NCBI RefSeq assembly: GCF_000239775.1
Contig: NZ_CAFI01000439.1
Span: 1 to 64,000, forward strand
DNA: 64,000 nt
Reading direction: 5' to 3'
Source: Bradyrhizobium sp. ORS 375
GTDB lineage: Bacteria > Pseudomonadota > Alphaproteobacteria > Rhizobiales > Xanthobacteraceae
Position numbers and translations under genes: made by a program. Under the pieces are notes generated by a model that saw only the letters and a program-made list of their open reading frames with translations, had not been told where the DNA came from and made no database searches. Position 1 is the first letter of the stretch, and every line of letters begins with the position of its first letter. This document shows positions 9,122-18,157 of this stretch, piece after piece.

Positions 9122-10603
9122 ATGAACGAACATGCGCGGCCGGCGGAAGGGTTGCGGTTTCCGGATGATATCGTCTTCCAGGGGTACGCCGCACCCGTTC
9201 GGGTCGAAGGGAGCGTTCACGACCTGGAAGTGGTCGGTGCCATTCCTCCCGAACTCGAAGGCGCCTATTACCGCAACAGCGCGGACCATGCCTATCCGCC
9301 GCTGCACGGCCGCGACATTTTCCTGAATGGCGACGGCATGGTGCACATGGTGCGGTTCGAGCGCGGGCACGCCGACCTCACCACGCGCTACGTGCGCACG
9401 CGCAAGTTCGAGCTGGAGCGGACAGCCAGGCGAGCGTTATTCGGTGCCTACCGCAATTCGTTCACTGACTCCCCCGAAGTTGCGGGCGAGGACGCCAACA
9501 CGGCAAACACATCCGTGATGTGGCACCACGGCAAGCTGTACGCCTTGAAGGAATCCGGCAGGCCGTACGAACTTGATCCGCTCACCCTGGAGACTCGCGG
9601 GCAGAGCGACTTTGGCGGCCAGTTGAAGAGCCGGACCTTCACGGCTCACCCGAAGTTCGATCCTTTGACCGGCGAATGTATCGCCTTCGCCTACAATTGC
9701 GAGGGCGTGGCCAGCGACGAAATCGAGCTCTACCGGGTCGACAACGAAGGCTGTTTCACTCGGACCGAACGCTTCAAGGCGCCGTACTGCTCTATGGTGC
9801 ACGATTTCCTGGTCTCGCGAAACTACATCGCTTTCGTCATCTGTCCGATGATTTGCGATTGGGAACGCGTCAAGCGCGGCGAGCCGTATTGGCACTGGGA
9901 CAGCCATCGCAAGACCTATATCGGCGTGATTCCGCGTGCGCAGGGCGTCGACGCTATTCGCTGGTTCACCGCGCCGAAGCTGGCAATGCAGACGCACACG
10001 TTCAACGCCTGGGAAGACGGCAGCAGGCTGGTGCTCGATCATTTCGTGACCGAGTCCGGCTGGCTGAGTCAGTTTCCGGATCTGCACAATCCCAATGCGC
10101 ATGAAATGCCGCCATTCGGCGAGCGCTGGATCGTGGATCTCGCAAGCGAAGCCGACCACGTCGAGATCAGGCGGTTCATCTCGCATATCGGCGAGATGCC
10201 GGTGATCGATCCGCGCTTTGCAATGGGCCGCGCCCGGCATTACTGGTTCGGGACCAACAATCCGAAGCTGGGACCCATGCTGCCGTTTGGCCCGAAGGGG
10301 CCGCCCTTTACCTGCTTGGGCCACTTCGACGAGAGGACCGGAGCGCTGGATTTCTACTACGCCGGGCCCGACTCGTCCCCGGAGGAGCCGTACTTCGTTC
10401 CCCGACGCGCCGACGCAGCCGAAGGTGACGGATGGCTGCTGTCAATGGTCGGTCGAAGAGCCGAGAACCGGACCGACCTGGTGATCCTCGATGCTCTGCA
10501 TCTGAGCCGTGGGCCTGTTGCCGTCGTGAAGTTCCCGTGCCGGGTGCACGAGGGCTTTCACGGTACCTGGGTCAGCCAAAAAGTACTTGAGCGGTCGCTA
10601 TGA
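9122..10603 (+). CDS. Carotenoid oxygenase family (RPE65/lignostilbene dioxygenase) protein
   Basis: 493 residues, full length for the seven-bladed propeller non-heme iron dioxygenases that split a C=C bond into two carbonyls. The four iron histidines are recognisable: His176 (TAHPKFD), His227 (MVHDF), His292 (QTHTFNAW) and His480 (GFHGTW). The family includes apocarotenoid cleavage enzymes, lignostilbene dioxygenases and isoeugenol monooxygenases. The product should be an aldehyde, matching the divergent vanillin-type aldehyde dehydrogenase. It starts at an ATG 6-7 bases after GAAAGGAAA. Stilbene or isoeugenol-type substrates seem more likely than carotenoids given the aromatic aldehyde dehydrogenase, but the sequence alone does not decide. 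Confidence 0.9.
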   Translation: MNEHARPAEGLRFPDDIVFQGYAAPVRVEGSVHDLEVVGAIPPELEGAYYRNSADHAYPPLHGRDIFLNGDGMVHMVRFERGHADLTTRYVRTRKFELERTARRALFGAYRNSFTDSPEVAGEDANTANTSVMWHHGKLYALKESGRPYELDPLTLETRGQSDFGGQLKSRTFTAHPKFDPLTGECIAFAYNCEGVASDEIELYRVDNEGCFTRTERFKAPYCSMVHDFLVSRNYIAFVICPMICDWERVKRGEPYWHWDSHRKTYIGVIPRAQGVDAIRWFTAPKLAMQTHTFNAWEDGSRLVLDHFVTESGWLSQFPDLHNPNAHEMPPFGERWIVDLASEADHVEIRRFISHIGEMPVIDPRFAMGRARHYWFGTNNPKLGPMLPFGPKGPPFTCLGHFDERTGALDFYYAGPDSSPEEPYFVPRRADAAEGDGWLLSMVGRRAENRTDLVILDALHLSRGPVAVVKFPCRVHEGFHGTWVSQKVLERSL

Positions 10604-10643
10604 TGCGCTCCCACCGATCTCAGCACGACGGAGGAATCAGGCA

Positions 10644-11306
10644 GTGATCAAGCTCTACGGATCGCTGCATTCGCGCGCACTTCGGAATGCGTGGATGCTC
10701 AGAGAGCTCGGATTGGAATGGGAGAACGTGCCCGCCAATTTTCAGGATGGCAGCACGCGTACGCCGGAGTTTCTCGCCATCAACCCCAATGGCCGTGTTC
10801 CTGCGCTCGAGGACGACGACCTGCGGCTGTGCGAGTCGCTTGCGATCAATCTCTATCTTGCCCGCAAGTACGGCGGCCCGCTCGCGCCGCGCACGATGGA
10901 GGAGGAGGCGCTCGCAACCCAATGGAGCTTCTGGGTCATCACTGAAATCGAGAAGCCGCTGCTGCTGGCTGCGGCCAACCGCGTTCTGTTCGAGCCTGCG
11001 AGTGCGCGACGTGAGGCTGAGGTCGACATCGCGCTCGGCAAGCTCGCGCGGCCCTGGGGCGTCCTCGACGCTCATCTGCAGAAGCAGGCTCATCTTGTGA
11101 ATGAGCACTTCACCGTCGCCGACCTGAACGTCGCATCGGTCATGACGCTTCTTCCGCTCGCCGGAATCGATATTCAGGCGTGGCCGGCCATGCGACGTTG
11201 GTTGCTTGAATGTCTGGAGCGCCCTGCGGTCGCAGACTGGAAGGATGTCAGCTTCAGGATCCCTCGTCCGGAAACGCCGCTCGAGGTGCTACGGATGTTC
11301 ATTTGA
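10644..11306 (+). CDS. Glutathione S-transferase family protein
   Basis: 220 residues from a GTG start at 10644, preferred because GAGGAA lies 7-12 bases upstream and VIKLYGSLHSRALRN is a normal GST beginning; a longer frame exists upstream. The thioredoxin-like half ends with the NPNGRVPALEDDDLRLCESLAI block, containing the cis-Pro and the Glu-Ser that bind glutathione. The all-helical half follows, with FTVADLNVAS. It starts 40 bases after the dioxygenase and is probably co-transcribed. Possible roles are reductive or isomerising steps or detoxification of the aldehydes made here. Confidence 0.85.
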   Translation: MIKLYGSLHSRALRNAWMLRELGLEWENVPANFQDGSTRTPEFLAINPNGRVPALEDDDLRLCESLAINLYLARKYGGPLAPRTMEEEALATQWSFWVITEIEKPLLLAAANRVLFEPASARREAEVDIALGKLARPWGVLDAHLQKQAHLVNEHFTVADLNVASVMTLLPLAGIDIQAWPAMRRWLLECLERPAVADWKDVSFRIPRPETPLEVLRMFI

Positions 11307-11464
11307 CGCGTGATGCCGGACAGGGCCGGTGGAACGCGGTGGTCACGGCGCTGTTCCGGCCTGGCTTGCCAGCTCTGACTTGCAAGATAGGGCGCGTTCG
11401 CGGGGCCGGATGCGTGACCCTTGGAGATCAATGCAGATAAACAATAAGCGATCGGGAGGGAAAG

Positions 11465-12646
11465 ATGAAAACCACGAGCGAGACATGGTCGGGGCGCACC
11501 GTCCTCCTGGTATCACATGTGGCCGGGCTCGCAGATCTCGTCGCTCTCCCGCTATGGGTGGGCGGTCTCGTGCAGTCGCACGGCTTTACGTCGCAACAAG
11601 CGGGATTTCTTGTCACCCTTTATATCGGCGGGATTCTCGCCAGTAATCTGATCTTAGGACCGCGCTTCGACCGCGTTGACGGCCGGCTGGTGGCCGGCCT
11701 TGGTTTTGCGGTCGCAGCCGGGTGTTTCCTGTCAATGACCCAACTCGGCGGGCTCGCCGTGTTTGCGCCATTGCACCTCCTTGCTGGCCTGGGCGCAGGG
11801 GCAGGGCTCTCGTGCGTGCACGGCACGATCGGCCGTAGCGGCAATCCGCATCGCCTCTTCGCAATCGTCAATGTCGGTGTCGGTGCGTTCGGCATTCCGT
11901 TCTTCGCGATCGTCCCGCACCTGATGGTCGCGAGCGGACTTACGGCCGTCTTCATCGTCCTGGGCTCGTTGATGCTGACGGCGTCAGGCCTGAGTGTGGT
12001 TGCGTTTCCGCTCGCGCAGGCGGTCGCAGCACCCGCGCCCACCGGCGAACGCGAACGGAGCCCGCTTGCCATCCGCGTGATGGCCTTCGTCGGCGTCGTG
12101 CTCCTGACCTCGGCGCAGTCGGCGATCTTCAGCTTCATCGAGCGTATCGGCGCCGATCACGGCTTTCCCGCCGCATCGGTAGCGACCATGCTCGCGGTCG
12201 CTGCCTTCATCAATCTTGCAGCCCCCGTTCTGGCCGGGCTCCTTCAAGGACGGCTGTCGCCGACCCATGTCGCCGCTTGCGGCATGGTTCTGCACGGCTG
12301 CGCATCGTTGGTCATCACCCACGCGACGTTGTTTGCGGTCTATGCGGTCGCGGCGTCAACGCCGGTGTTCCTCGTCGTGATTTCCCACGTGTTCATGTTC
12401 GGCCTGATCGCAAAGCTTGATCGCCGTGGTCACATGGCGGCGCTGACGCCGGCGATGATGATGATCGGCACTGCGATCGGGCCGTTTCTCGGAGGCAGTG
12501 TTGTGACCGGGTTTGGGTATCCGGCGCTCGGTATCATCGCGGCGATGTTGGCGTGGGGAGCGGCCGCATGCTTCGTGGGCGTGCGCTTGCGGACCAGCGA
12601 TCCCGGTATACTGTCGGCCGATCTGCCCGCGCGTCTTTCTGCGTGA
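11465..12646 (+). CDS. MFS transporter
   Basis: 393 residues, about 12 hydrophobic segments, in the size range of drug/metabolite major-facilitator proteins. The loop LGPRFDRVDGRLVAGLG after the second helix corresponds to the MFS motif A region (GxxxDRxGRR), although weakly conserved. A GGGAGGGAAAG ribosome site precedes the ATG. It follows the GST by 158 bases and overlaps the region of the GlcG-like gene start, so it likely moves a substrate or product of this cluster across the inner membrane. Direction and substrate unknown. Confidence 0.85.
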   Translation: MKTTSETWSGRTVLLVSHVAGLADLVALPLWVGGLVQSHGFTSQQAGFLVTLYIGGILASNLILGPRFDRVDGRLVAGLGFAVAAGCFLSMTQLGGLAVFAPLHLLAGLGAGAGLSCVHGTIGRSGNPHRLFAIVNVGVGAFGIPFFAIVPHLMVASGLTAVFIVLGSLMLTASGLSVVAFPLAQAVAAPAPTGERERSPLAIRVMAFVGVVLLTSAQSAIFSFIERIGADHGFPAASVATMLAVAAFINLAAPVLAGLLQGRLSPTHVAACGMVLHGCASLVITHATLFAVYAVAASTPVFLVVISHVFMFGLIAKLDRRGHMAALTPAMMMIGTAIGPFLGGSVVTGFGYPALGIIAAMLAWGAAACFVGVRLRTSDPGILSADLPARLSA

Positions 12647-12711
12647 CCTCCGCACCGAATGTGCCAAGCGCGCTCCCGCTCGCGAAATCAGAACAAGGCA
12701 GATCTTTGTTG

Positions 12712-13137
12712 ATGTCCGGACAGACGCACCAGCTGGCCTACGGCGCCCCGATCACACTTTCGCACGCCAAGGAGTTGGCAGCAGCGGCATTCAGCGAGGC
12801 GACACGACGCGGCTGGACATTCTCGATTGCAATCACCGACCCAAACGGCGACCTCGTCTACCTTGAGCGAATGGACGGTACGCACCTTCAGTCATGGACG
12901 ATCGCGATCGAGAAGGCACGCACGGCGGCTCGATTTCGACGGCCGACAAAGGTGTTTTTCGATCTTGTGGAGGCCGGGCGGGTCTATATCACGACGCTTG
13001 CGCCGGGACTCGTTGCAGTGCCTGGCGGTGTCCCGATTGTCGAAGGCGGCAAGATCATCGGTGCGATCGGCGCCAGCGGAGGGACCGGTGAGCAGGACGA
13101 GATCGTGGCGCTCAGTGCTGTGGCAAACCTGATCTAG
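12712..13137 (+). CDS. GlcG/HbpS (DUF336) family protein
   Basis: 141 residues. LSHAKELAAAAFSEATRRGW at the start, AITDPNGDLVYLERMDG, and the glycine-rich GGVPIVEGGKIIGAIGASGG with DEIVALSAV at the end define the GlcG/HbpS fold. These proteins are common accessory genes in catabolic operons, and some bind heme or cobalamin degradation products. The exact role is not known. The start is uncertain: ATG 12712 is used, TTG 12709 is in frame with an AAGG at better distance, and a GTG at 12643 would overlap the MFS stop. Confidence 0.75.
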   Translation: MSGQTHQLAYGAPITLSHAKELAAAAFSEATRRGWTFSIAITDPNGDLVYLERMDGTHLQSWTIAIEKARTAARFRRPTKVFFDLVEAGRVYITTLAPGLVAVPGGVPIVEGGKIIGAIGASGGTGEQDEIVALSAVANLI

Positions 13138-13424
13138 GCCGAATCCCATCGACGATCTTTCGTTCGGCTCACAACCGAAAGTCGTTGACAACGAATGTCA
13201 TGAATGCGGCGTCGCCGCAGGCGATCGCCTGCTGCGATCGAACACGCGCTGGAACACCCCGAAGCGATACTATCAAGAACGACAATAGCTGATATCGATC
13301 GATTCTGTTTGTTTAGGAATCGTCTGCTCTCCAAGATTGCGATGTTTGCGCCAAGTTATTGAGAGAGCCCGGTCGGCCAAGGTTCCGAAGAGGATCGCAG
13401 CCGCCAACAACAAAGGGGGGATAC

Positions 13425-14522
13425 ATGGCATATCGTTGTCACTTGCTTGCTTCTGTCATCATCGTTCAGCTGAGCGCCGTTGCCAATGCCGCGGACCTGG
13501 CCGTCAAGGCGAGGCCGCCGGCGGATCAGCCGTTCTTCTTGGTGGTCGACAATCGAGCGACCGTCTCGTGGATGCCGAGCGGGACGACACCCGGTCAGTT
13601 CAGTGCCGGCCCAAATGGGACCGTCAACAGCACGACCGCCAAGCAGGTCTATGCGTTCACGCACTTCGACGCGTGGGCCTACGGTACCAACTTCGTCAAC
13701 ATCATGATGCTCAAGTCGGGTCACAATGATCCGGCGTCACCCTGTATCAACGCGGGCGTCACGATCAACTTCACAGCAGGATATTGTGCGGGGGCGACCG
13801 AGTTCTATGGCCTGTTTCGAAGCACCTTCGGATGGAATCAGATCTTCAACACCAATGCATTCAGCGCCGGGCCGTTGCACAACGTTTCCTTCGAAATCGG
13901 CGCGGACGCGGAGACGGCCAACATCTTTCTTGCTCCGGCCAAGCGACAGGCCGTCGCCGGCCTCCAATTTGCGTTTGACCTGCCATACAAGGGCTACTTC
14001 AACGTAGCGCCCCTGGTGTCCTGGGAGTTCTCCAACCACAACGCATTCACTCAGTGCGGAACCGCTTTCGCTGGCGGGCAGATTGCGGGCGCTAGCTGTA
14101 ACGCCACCGGAAACATCCGCTATCGGCCCACATGGGCAGTCGAGGCCAACTACTACATGGACCTCGGCTTCCTGCCTCCTTCACTGCAATTCTTCTCGAT
14201 CAGTGGCCGTGCCGGATGGTATGGGACCAAAGGGGATTCGAACGGCTTGCCAGCTCTCTCAGGCACGGGACGGTTCAGCACCGCAAGCGCGGTCGAGTTC
14301 AACAGCGAGCCCATCCGGCTGACGTTCGACGCCAGCAAGGCGGCGATGGGTCCCAAATACTCGCATCTGGTGGACGTCTGGGTTGCCTACCGGTATTGGC
14401 AGAACAAGTTCGGCCTCGATCACAACGCGGCGCCTGGGGTGTGCACCATCGCCGCGACTGGCCAAAGCACGAATTCCTGTACGGAAAAGACCGTCTATAG
14501 CGGTATCACCGTCAAGTTCTAG
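13425..14522 (+). CDS. Outer-membrane channel protein (Tsx-like/porin-like)
   Basis: 365 residues. A cleavable signal peptide is clear (LLASVIIVQLSAVANA, then AADLAVKARPP), of the style common in Bradyrhizobium outer-membrane proteins. The mature chain has alternating beta-strand patterns with aromatic girdles (YGTNFVNIMMLKSG, WVAYRYWQNKFGLDH) and ends with a C-terminal Phe (SGITVKF), typical for outer-membrane barrels. The YGTNFVNI and ATEFYGLFRST segments resemble nucleoside-channel (Tsx-type) proteins. It probably lets the substrate of the 4-14 kb module through the outer membrane. ATG 13425 has AAAGGGGGG just upstream. An earlier in-frame start would put the signal peptide out of place. 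Confidence 0.75.
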   Translation: MAYRCHLLASVIIVQLSAVANAADLAVKARPPADQPFFLVVDNRATVSWMPSGTTPGQFSAGPNGTVNSTTAKQVYAFTHFDAWAYGTNFVNIMMLKSGHNDPASPCINAGVTINFTAGYCAGATEFYGLFRSTFGWNQIFNTNAFSAGPLHNVSFEIGADAETANIFLAPAKRQAVAGLQFAFDLPYKGYFNVAPLVSWEFSNHNAFTQCGTAFAGGQIAGASCNATGNIRYRPTWAVEANYYMDLGFLPPSLQFFSISGRAGWYGTKGDSNGLPALSGTGRFSTASAVEFNSEPIRLTFDASKAAMGPKYSHLVDVWVAYRYWQNKFGLDHNAAPGVCTIAATGQSTNSCTEKTVYSGITVKF

Positions 14523-14577
14523 CTGATTGCCATATGCCAGGTCTCGAAGCGGCGCTGCGATGGTCGCGCAGCGCTGC

Positions 14578-15525
14578 TCAGGACAGGAGGAGGCCGGCAG
14601 GTTCCGAAACGGACCATCGTGCCTCCACCTCGGCCGCCGACGCCTGGATCATGTCACGCAGCCACTTGTTGGCGGGATCCTTGTCGAGATGCACCGGCCA
14701 TTGCAGCCTTTCGGTGATGGTCGGGAGCTCGAATTCAGTCCGCAGAATACGAAGCGGCAGGCGCCGCGCGCGAGACAGGACCAGCCGCAAGGGCAGAATC
14801 GCCATATAGGGCGTCCCGACGATGAACTCGGGCACCAGGAGGAGGCTCTGTAGACGGATCGTCTTGGTGCGGCTGATCCCCATGGTCTGAAAGAACTGAT
14901 CGACGATCCGGACGTTCAATCGCTCGTCGAGCGCAACGGAAACGTGGGTGAAGGTCGCAATCGCGTTCAGCGAGACAGCGGCCGACGCTGCCGTATTGCC
15001 GGCCCAGACGACAGGAACGAACCGCTCCTCCCAGAGCACGCTGGTATTGACGGCGGTATCGAAGGGAACGTTGGAGCCGATGAAAACGTCGAATTGGGCG
15101 ACGGAGGCGCGCTCGCGCGACTCCGGGAGCGGCAGCTGGGAAATCGAAATGCCAGGGGCCACATGGGCGACCCGCCTGATGAGATTGGATAGGAGGAGGC
15201 CTGCCACGTAATCCAGTGCGACCACGGAAAAATCGTGCTCTGCGGTTTCCGGCGTGAACTCGGTGCGGGCCAGCGCGATCGTGCGTGCGCGCGCGACGAA
15301 CTGATCAACCGATTCCGCAATCTGAGCGGCGAACGGCGTCGCCAGCATCTCGCGGCCGGATTGAATCAAGAGGTCGTCATCGAAGTGACTGCGTAATCGG
15401 GCCAGCGCGCTGCTGATCGTCGACTGTGTCAGGTTGAGCGTCTCGGCAACCCGGCTGACGTTCCTCATCTTGAGCAGCAGGTCCAGCACCAGCAGCAGGT
15501 TCAGGTCCAGTCTATGGCACCGCAT
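14578..15525 (-). CDS. LysR-family transcriptional regulator
   Basis: 315 residues. The N-terminal winged helix is typical of LysR proteins (LLLKMRNVSRVAETLNLTQSTISSALARLR), followed by a substrate-binding domain of normal length with the FSVVALDYVAGLL segment. It resembles the NodD/PcaQ-like group with MRCHRLDLNLLLVLDLL at the start. It lies 78 bases downstream of the amidohydrolase on the same strand, so it could be the last gene of the long minus-strand run that begins at 25984, or have its own promoter in the gap. Inducer unknown. Confidence 0.88.
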   Translation of the reverse strand: MRCHRLDLNLLLVLDLLLKMRNVSRVAETLNLTQSTISSALARLRSHFDDDLLIQSGREMLATPFAAQIAESVDQFVARARTIALARTEFTPETAEHDFSVVALDYVAGLLLSNLIRRVAHVAPGISISQLPLPESRERASVAQFDVFIGSNVPFDTAVNTSVLWEERFVPVVWAGNTAASAAVSLNAIATFTHVSVALDERLNVRIVDQFFQTMGISRTKTIRLQSLLLVPEFIVGTPYMAILPLRLVLSRARRLPLRILRTEFELPTITERLQWPVHLDKDPANKWLRDMIQASAAEVEARWSVSEPAGLLLS

Positions 15526-15603
15526 AGGCCCTCCGCTGAAGACGCCGCATCGCGCGACATGTCTCGTGGGTTGGCGGCCAGCCGAGGTGCGTGGCCGATC
15601 CGT

Positions 15604-16608
15604 TCAGGACAGCGCAAACAGGCGCTCGGCGTTTTGGTGTGCAATCAGTTCGCGCTCGCGCTGCGTGAGCGCAGCTCCCTCGAGGAAGCGAACGGCTTCG
15701 GCGTCATCCTCGTAAGGGAAATCGGCGGCGAACAGGATGCGTTCAGCGCCGAGCACGTCGATCGAGAGGCGGAGTGCGGGCATCGAGGTGACGCCGGCCG
15801 TGGTGATCACGAAGTTGTCCAGGAAATATTCGCTCGGAAGTCGGGGCAGCTTTTCGACGGCGCCGATTTTCACCTGCAGCAGATAGCGGTTGTCGATGCG
15901 CTGCAGCCAGAACGGGATGCCTTCGCCCATATGTCCAAGAATGATCTTGAGCTTCGGATAGCGGGCAAAGGTGCCGGACATGATCAGTCGCATGGCGTGC
16001 AGTCCGGTCTCCGCCGCAAAGCCCCAGCCGGCGAAATACAGGCCGTAGTCGAGGAACGGCTGGACCATTCCGGGTCCAGGTTCCCGCGGGTGCAAGTACA
16101 TCGGCAGGCCGGTCGCCTCCATGGCCTCGAAGATCGGGGCGTAGCGGGACGCATCAAGATATTCGCCGAACGTATGGGAATTGACGATCAGGCCGCGCAG
16201 GCCGAGCGCCTTGATCCGTTCGATCTCGCGTGCAGCAGCAACCGGATCCTGCGGCGCAATGGCGCCCAGTCCGGCCAGCCTTGTCGGCGTAGCGCGCACG
16301 GCTTCAGCCAGCGCATCGTTGGCGTCGGCGGCGAGCCGTACCGCGAGATCCGGCGCGAACACCTGGACGCCGGGGGACGTCAAGGAGAGCACCTGCATGT
16401 CGACACCGACCTTGTCCATATGGGCGATCCGGCCCGTGCCGATATCGATCAGGCGTCCGTGCAGCAGCGCGTTGCCGGGCGTGTCGGCCAGGATGCTTTC
16501 GCCCATCTTGGCGAAGCCCGGCTCGACGTCGGAGCGCGCCAGCACCTTCTTCCATTCCGCGGCGATCTCGGCGGTGACGAAGGCTTCCTCGACCGCAATC
16601 TTCTTCAT
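15604..16608 (-). CDS. Amidohydrolase-2 family protein, likely aromatic acid decarboxylase
   Basis: 334 residues of the ACMSD/dihydroxybenzoate-decarboxylase group, TIM-barrel metalloenzymes that remove CO2 from hydroxylated aromatic acids. The metal site looks complete: Glu8 in VEEAF, His173 in MYLHPREP, His in ILGHMGE and Asp296 in FAADFPYE. This E-H-H-D pattern corresponds to that of 2,3-dihydroxybenzoate and gamma-resorcylate decarboxylases. AGGGAGA precedes the ATG at 16608; a longer frame upstream lies inside the neighbouring gene. It is 28 bases after the fused ATPase gene. In a phloroglucinol-type pathway it could decarboxylate a trihydroxybenzoate, but hydrolysis of another ring acid cannot be excluded. 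Confidence 0.82.
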   Translation of the reverse strand: MKKIAVEEAFVTAEIAAEWKKVLARSDVEPGFAKMGESILADTPGNALLHGRLIDIGTGRIAHMDKVGVDMQVLSLTSPGVQVFAPDLAVRLAADANDALAEAVRATPTRLAGLGAIAPQDPVAAAREIERIKALGLRGLIVNSHTFGEYLDASRYAPIFEAMEATGLPMYLHPREPGPGMVQPFLDYGLYFAGWGFAAETGLHAMRLIMSGTFARYPKLKIILGHMGEGIPFWLQRIDNRYLLQVKIGAVEKLPRLPSEYFLDNFVITTAGVTSMPALRLSIDVLGAERILFAADFPYEDDAEAVRFLEGAALTQRERELIAHQNAERLFALS

Positions 16609-16636
16609 GTCGATCTCCCTTGCGGCCGTCGGCCGC

Positions 16637-18157
16637 TCACTCTTCAGTCCCGAAATAAAGATGACGCAGCCGCTCGTCCGCACGCAGGACGGCCGGCGGT
16701 CCGGATAGGGTAATCCGTCCCTTGTTGATGATATGCGCGACGTCGGCCAGGTCGAGCGCGCGCTCGATGTCCTGCTCCACCACAAGCATGGTGAAGCCCT
16801 CGCGCTTGAGCTCGGCGAGCGCCGCGTATAGGCGATCCATCATGACCGGCGCGAGACCCAGGCTGATCTCGTCGAAGATGACGAGCCGCGGCTTGGCCAT
16901 CAGGGCGCGACCGATCGCCAACGCCTGCTGCTGGCCTCCGGACATCGAGGTGCCCGGCGCGTTGCGGCGATCGGCGAGCACCGGAAACAGGGCGTAGACG
17001 CGCTCCAGGCGTGTCTTCCGTTCTGCCGCATCTGCGCGGCGTGCAGCGACCAGCAGATTTTCCTCGACCGACAGCGAGCCGAAGATGCGCCGTCCCTCCA
17101 TGCAATGGGCGAGGCCGCGTGTCGCCACCGCATGCGCCGGCAAACGCGTGATGTCCTCGCCGTCAAATCGGATCCGGCCGGCGGTGATCGGCAATGCGCG
17201 GCTGATGACATGGGCGACAGTGGTCTTGCCAGCACCGTTGCTGCCGAGAAGCCCGACGACCTGACCCTGCATGACCGACAGGCTGAGGTCGTGGAGCACG
17301 CGGGCTTGGCCGTAGCCCGCGGACACGCCGTCAAGTGCAAGCAGCGGCTCGGTGCTTGCCATCGACGAAGCGACATCGGCGCGCGGCGCAACTGCGGTGG
17401 AGGTCCTGGCCGCGGCGCCATGGCTCGTGCCGAGATAGATTGCAGCGACCTCGTCGCTCCCCAGCACGTCGGTCGTCGGCCCCCTGGCGAGCACCTTGCC
17501 GAAGTTGATGACCATGAGGTCATCGCAGCACTCCTTCACGATCCGGATCACATGTTCGATGATGATGATCGAGCGTTCCGCGTCCTTCAGCGACTGGATC
17601 AGGGCGATCAATTCGCTGACTTCGCTGTCAATGAGACCGGCACCGACCTCGTCGAGCAGCAACAGTTTGGGCTTGAGCGCAAGGGCGCGGGCGACTTCGA
17701 GGCGCTTGCGCCGCAGCAGCGGCAGATCGCGTGCCGTGACGGGGGCAGCATCGCCGAGGCCGCAGCGATCGAGGATCTCGCGCCGTTCGGCGGCGGCGGT
17801 GCCGGAGGCGACGAAGGGAGACAGCGAGAACTGCGCGACGGCCAGATTTTCTTCAACGGTCATGTCGAGGAAGGGGCGGGGAATCTGATAGGTCCGGCCA
17901 ATGCCGCTGCGCGCCCGCTCGGAAGCGGGCAGGCTGGTGATGTCGTGGCCGTCGAAATGGATTTGTCCTGCGCTTGCGGAAATGGCGCCGCCGAGCAGTC
18001 CTATCAGGGTCGACTTGCCGGCGCCGTTCGGCCCGATGACGCCGAGCACGCGGCCCTTGTCGAGGCGGATATCGAGGCTTTCGATTGCGACAAGGCCGCC
18101 ATAGCGCTTGCCGAGGCCGACGGCGTCGAGCAGGGGAGGCGGGTCCGCGGCGTTCAT
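16637..18157 (-). CDS. Fused LivG-LivF ABC transporter ATPase
   Basis: 506 residues carrying two complete ATPase domains of the branched-chain amino-acid importer family in one chain. Domain 1 (LivG-like, 1-245) has Walker A GPNGAGKST (42-50), RTYQIPRPF and LLLLDEVGAGL. Domain 2 (LivF-like, 271-506) has Walker A GSNGAGKTT (304-312), the signature MSGGQQQ and VIFDEISLGL. They are joined by an Ala/Ser/Thr-rich linker at about 246-270. LivG and LivF are normally separate genes. The start overlaps the livM stop (ATGA). The domain 1 signature is the degenerate LPLLRRKRLE, normal for LivG. It should power the permeases encoded upstream. Confidence 0.9.
   Translation of the reverse strand: MNAADPPPLLDAVGLGKRYGGLVAIESLDIRLDKGRVLGVIGPNGAGKSTLIGLLGGAISASAGQIHFDGHDITSLPASERARSGIGRTYQIPRPFLDMTVEENLAVAQFSLSPFVASGTAAAERREILDRCGLGDAAPVTARDLPLLRRKRLEVARALALKPKLLLLDEVGAGLIDSEVSELIALIQSLKDAERSIIIIEHVIRIVKECCDDLMVINFGKVLARGPTTDVLGSDEVAAIYLGTSHGAAARTSTAVAPRADVASSMASTEPLLALDGVSAGYGQARVLHDLSLSVMQGQVVGLLGSNGAGKTTVAHVISRALPITAGRIRFDGEDITRLPAHAVATRGLAHCMEGRRIFGSLSVEENLLVAARRADAAERKTRLERVYALFPVLADRRNAPGTSMSGGQQQALAIGRALMAKPRLVIFDEISLGLAPVMMDRLYAALAELKREGFTMLVVEQDIERALDLADVAHIINKGRITLSGPPAVLRADERLRHLYFGTEE

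Noticed and set aside
13140-13200. Possible terminator after the GlcG-like gene
   Set aside because: The potential stem CTTTCG..CGG / CCGAAAG is interrupted and has no T-run.
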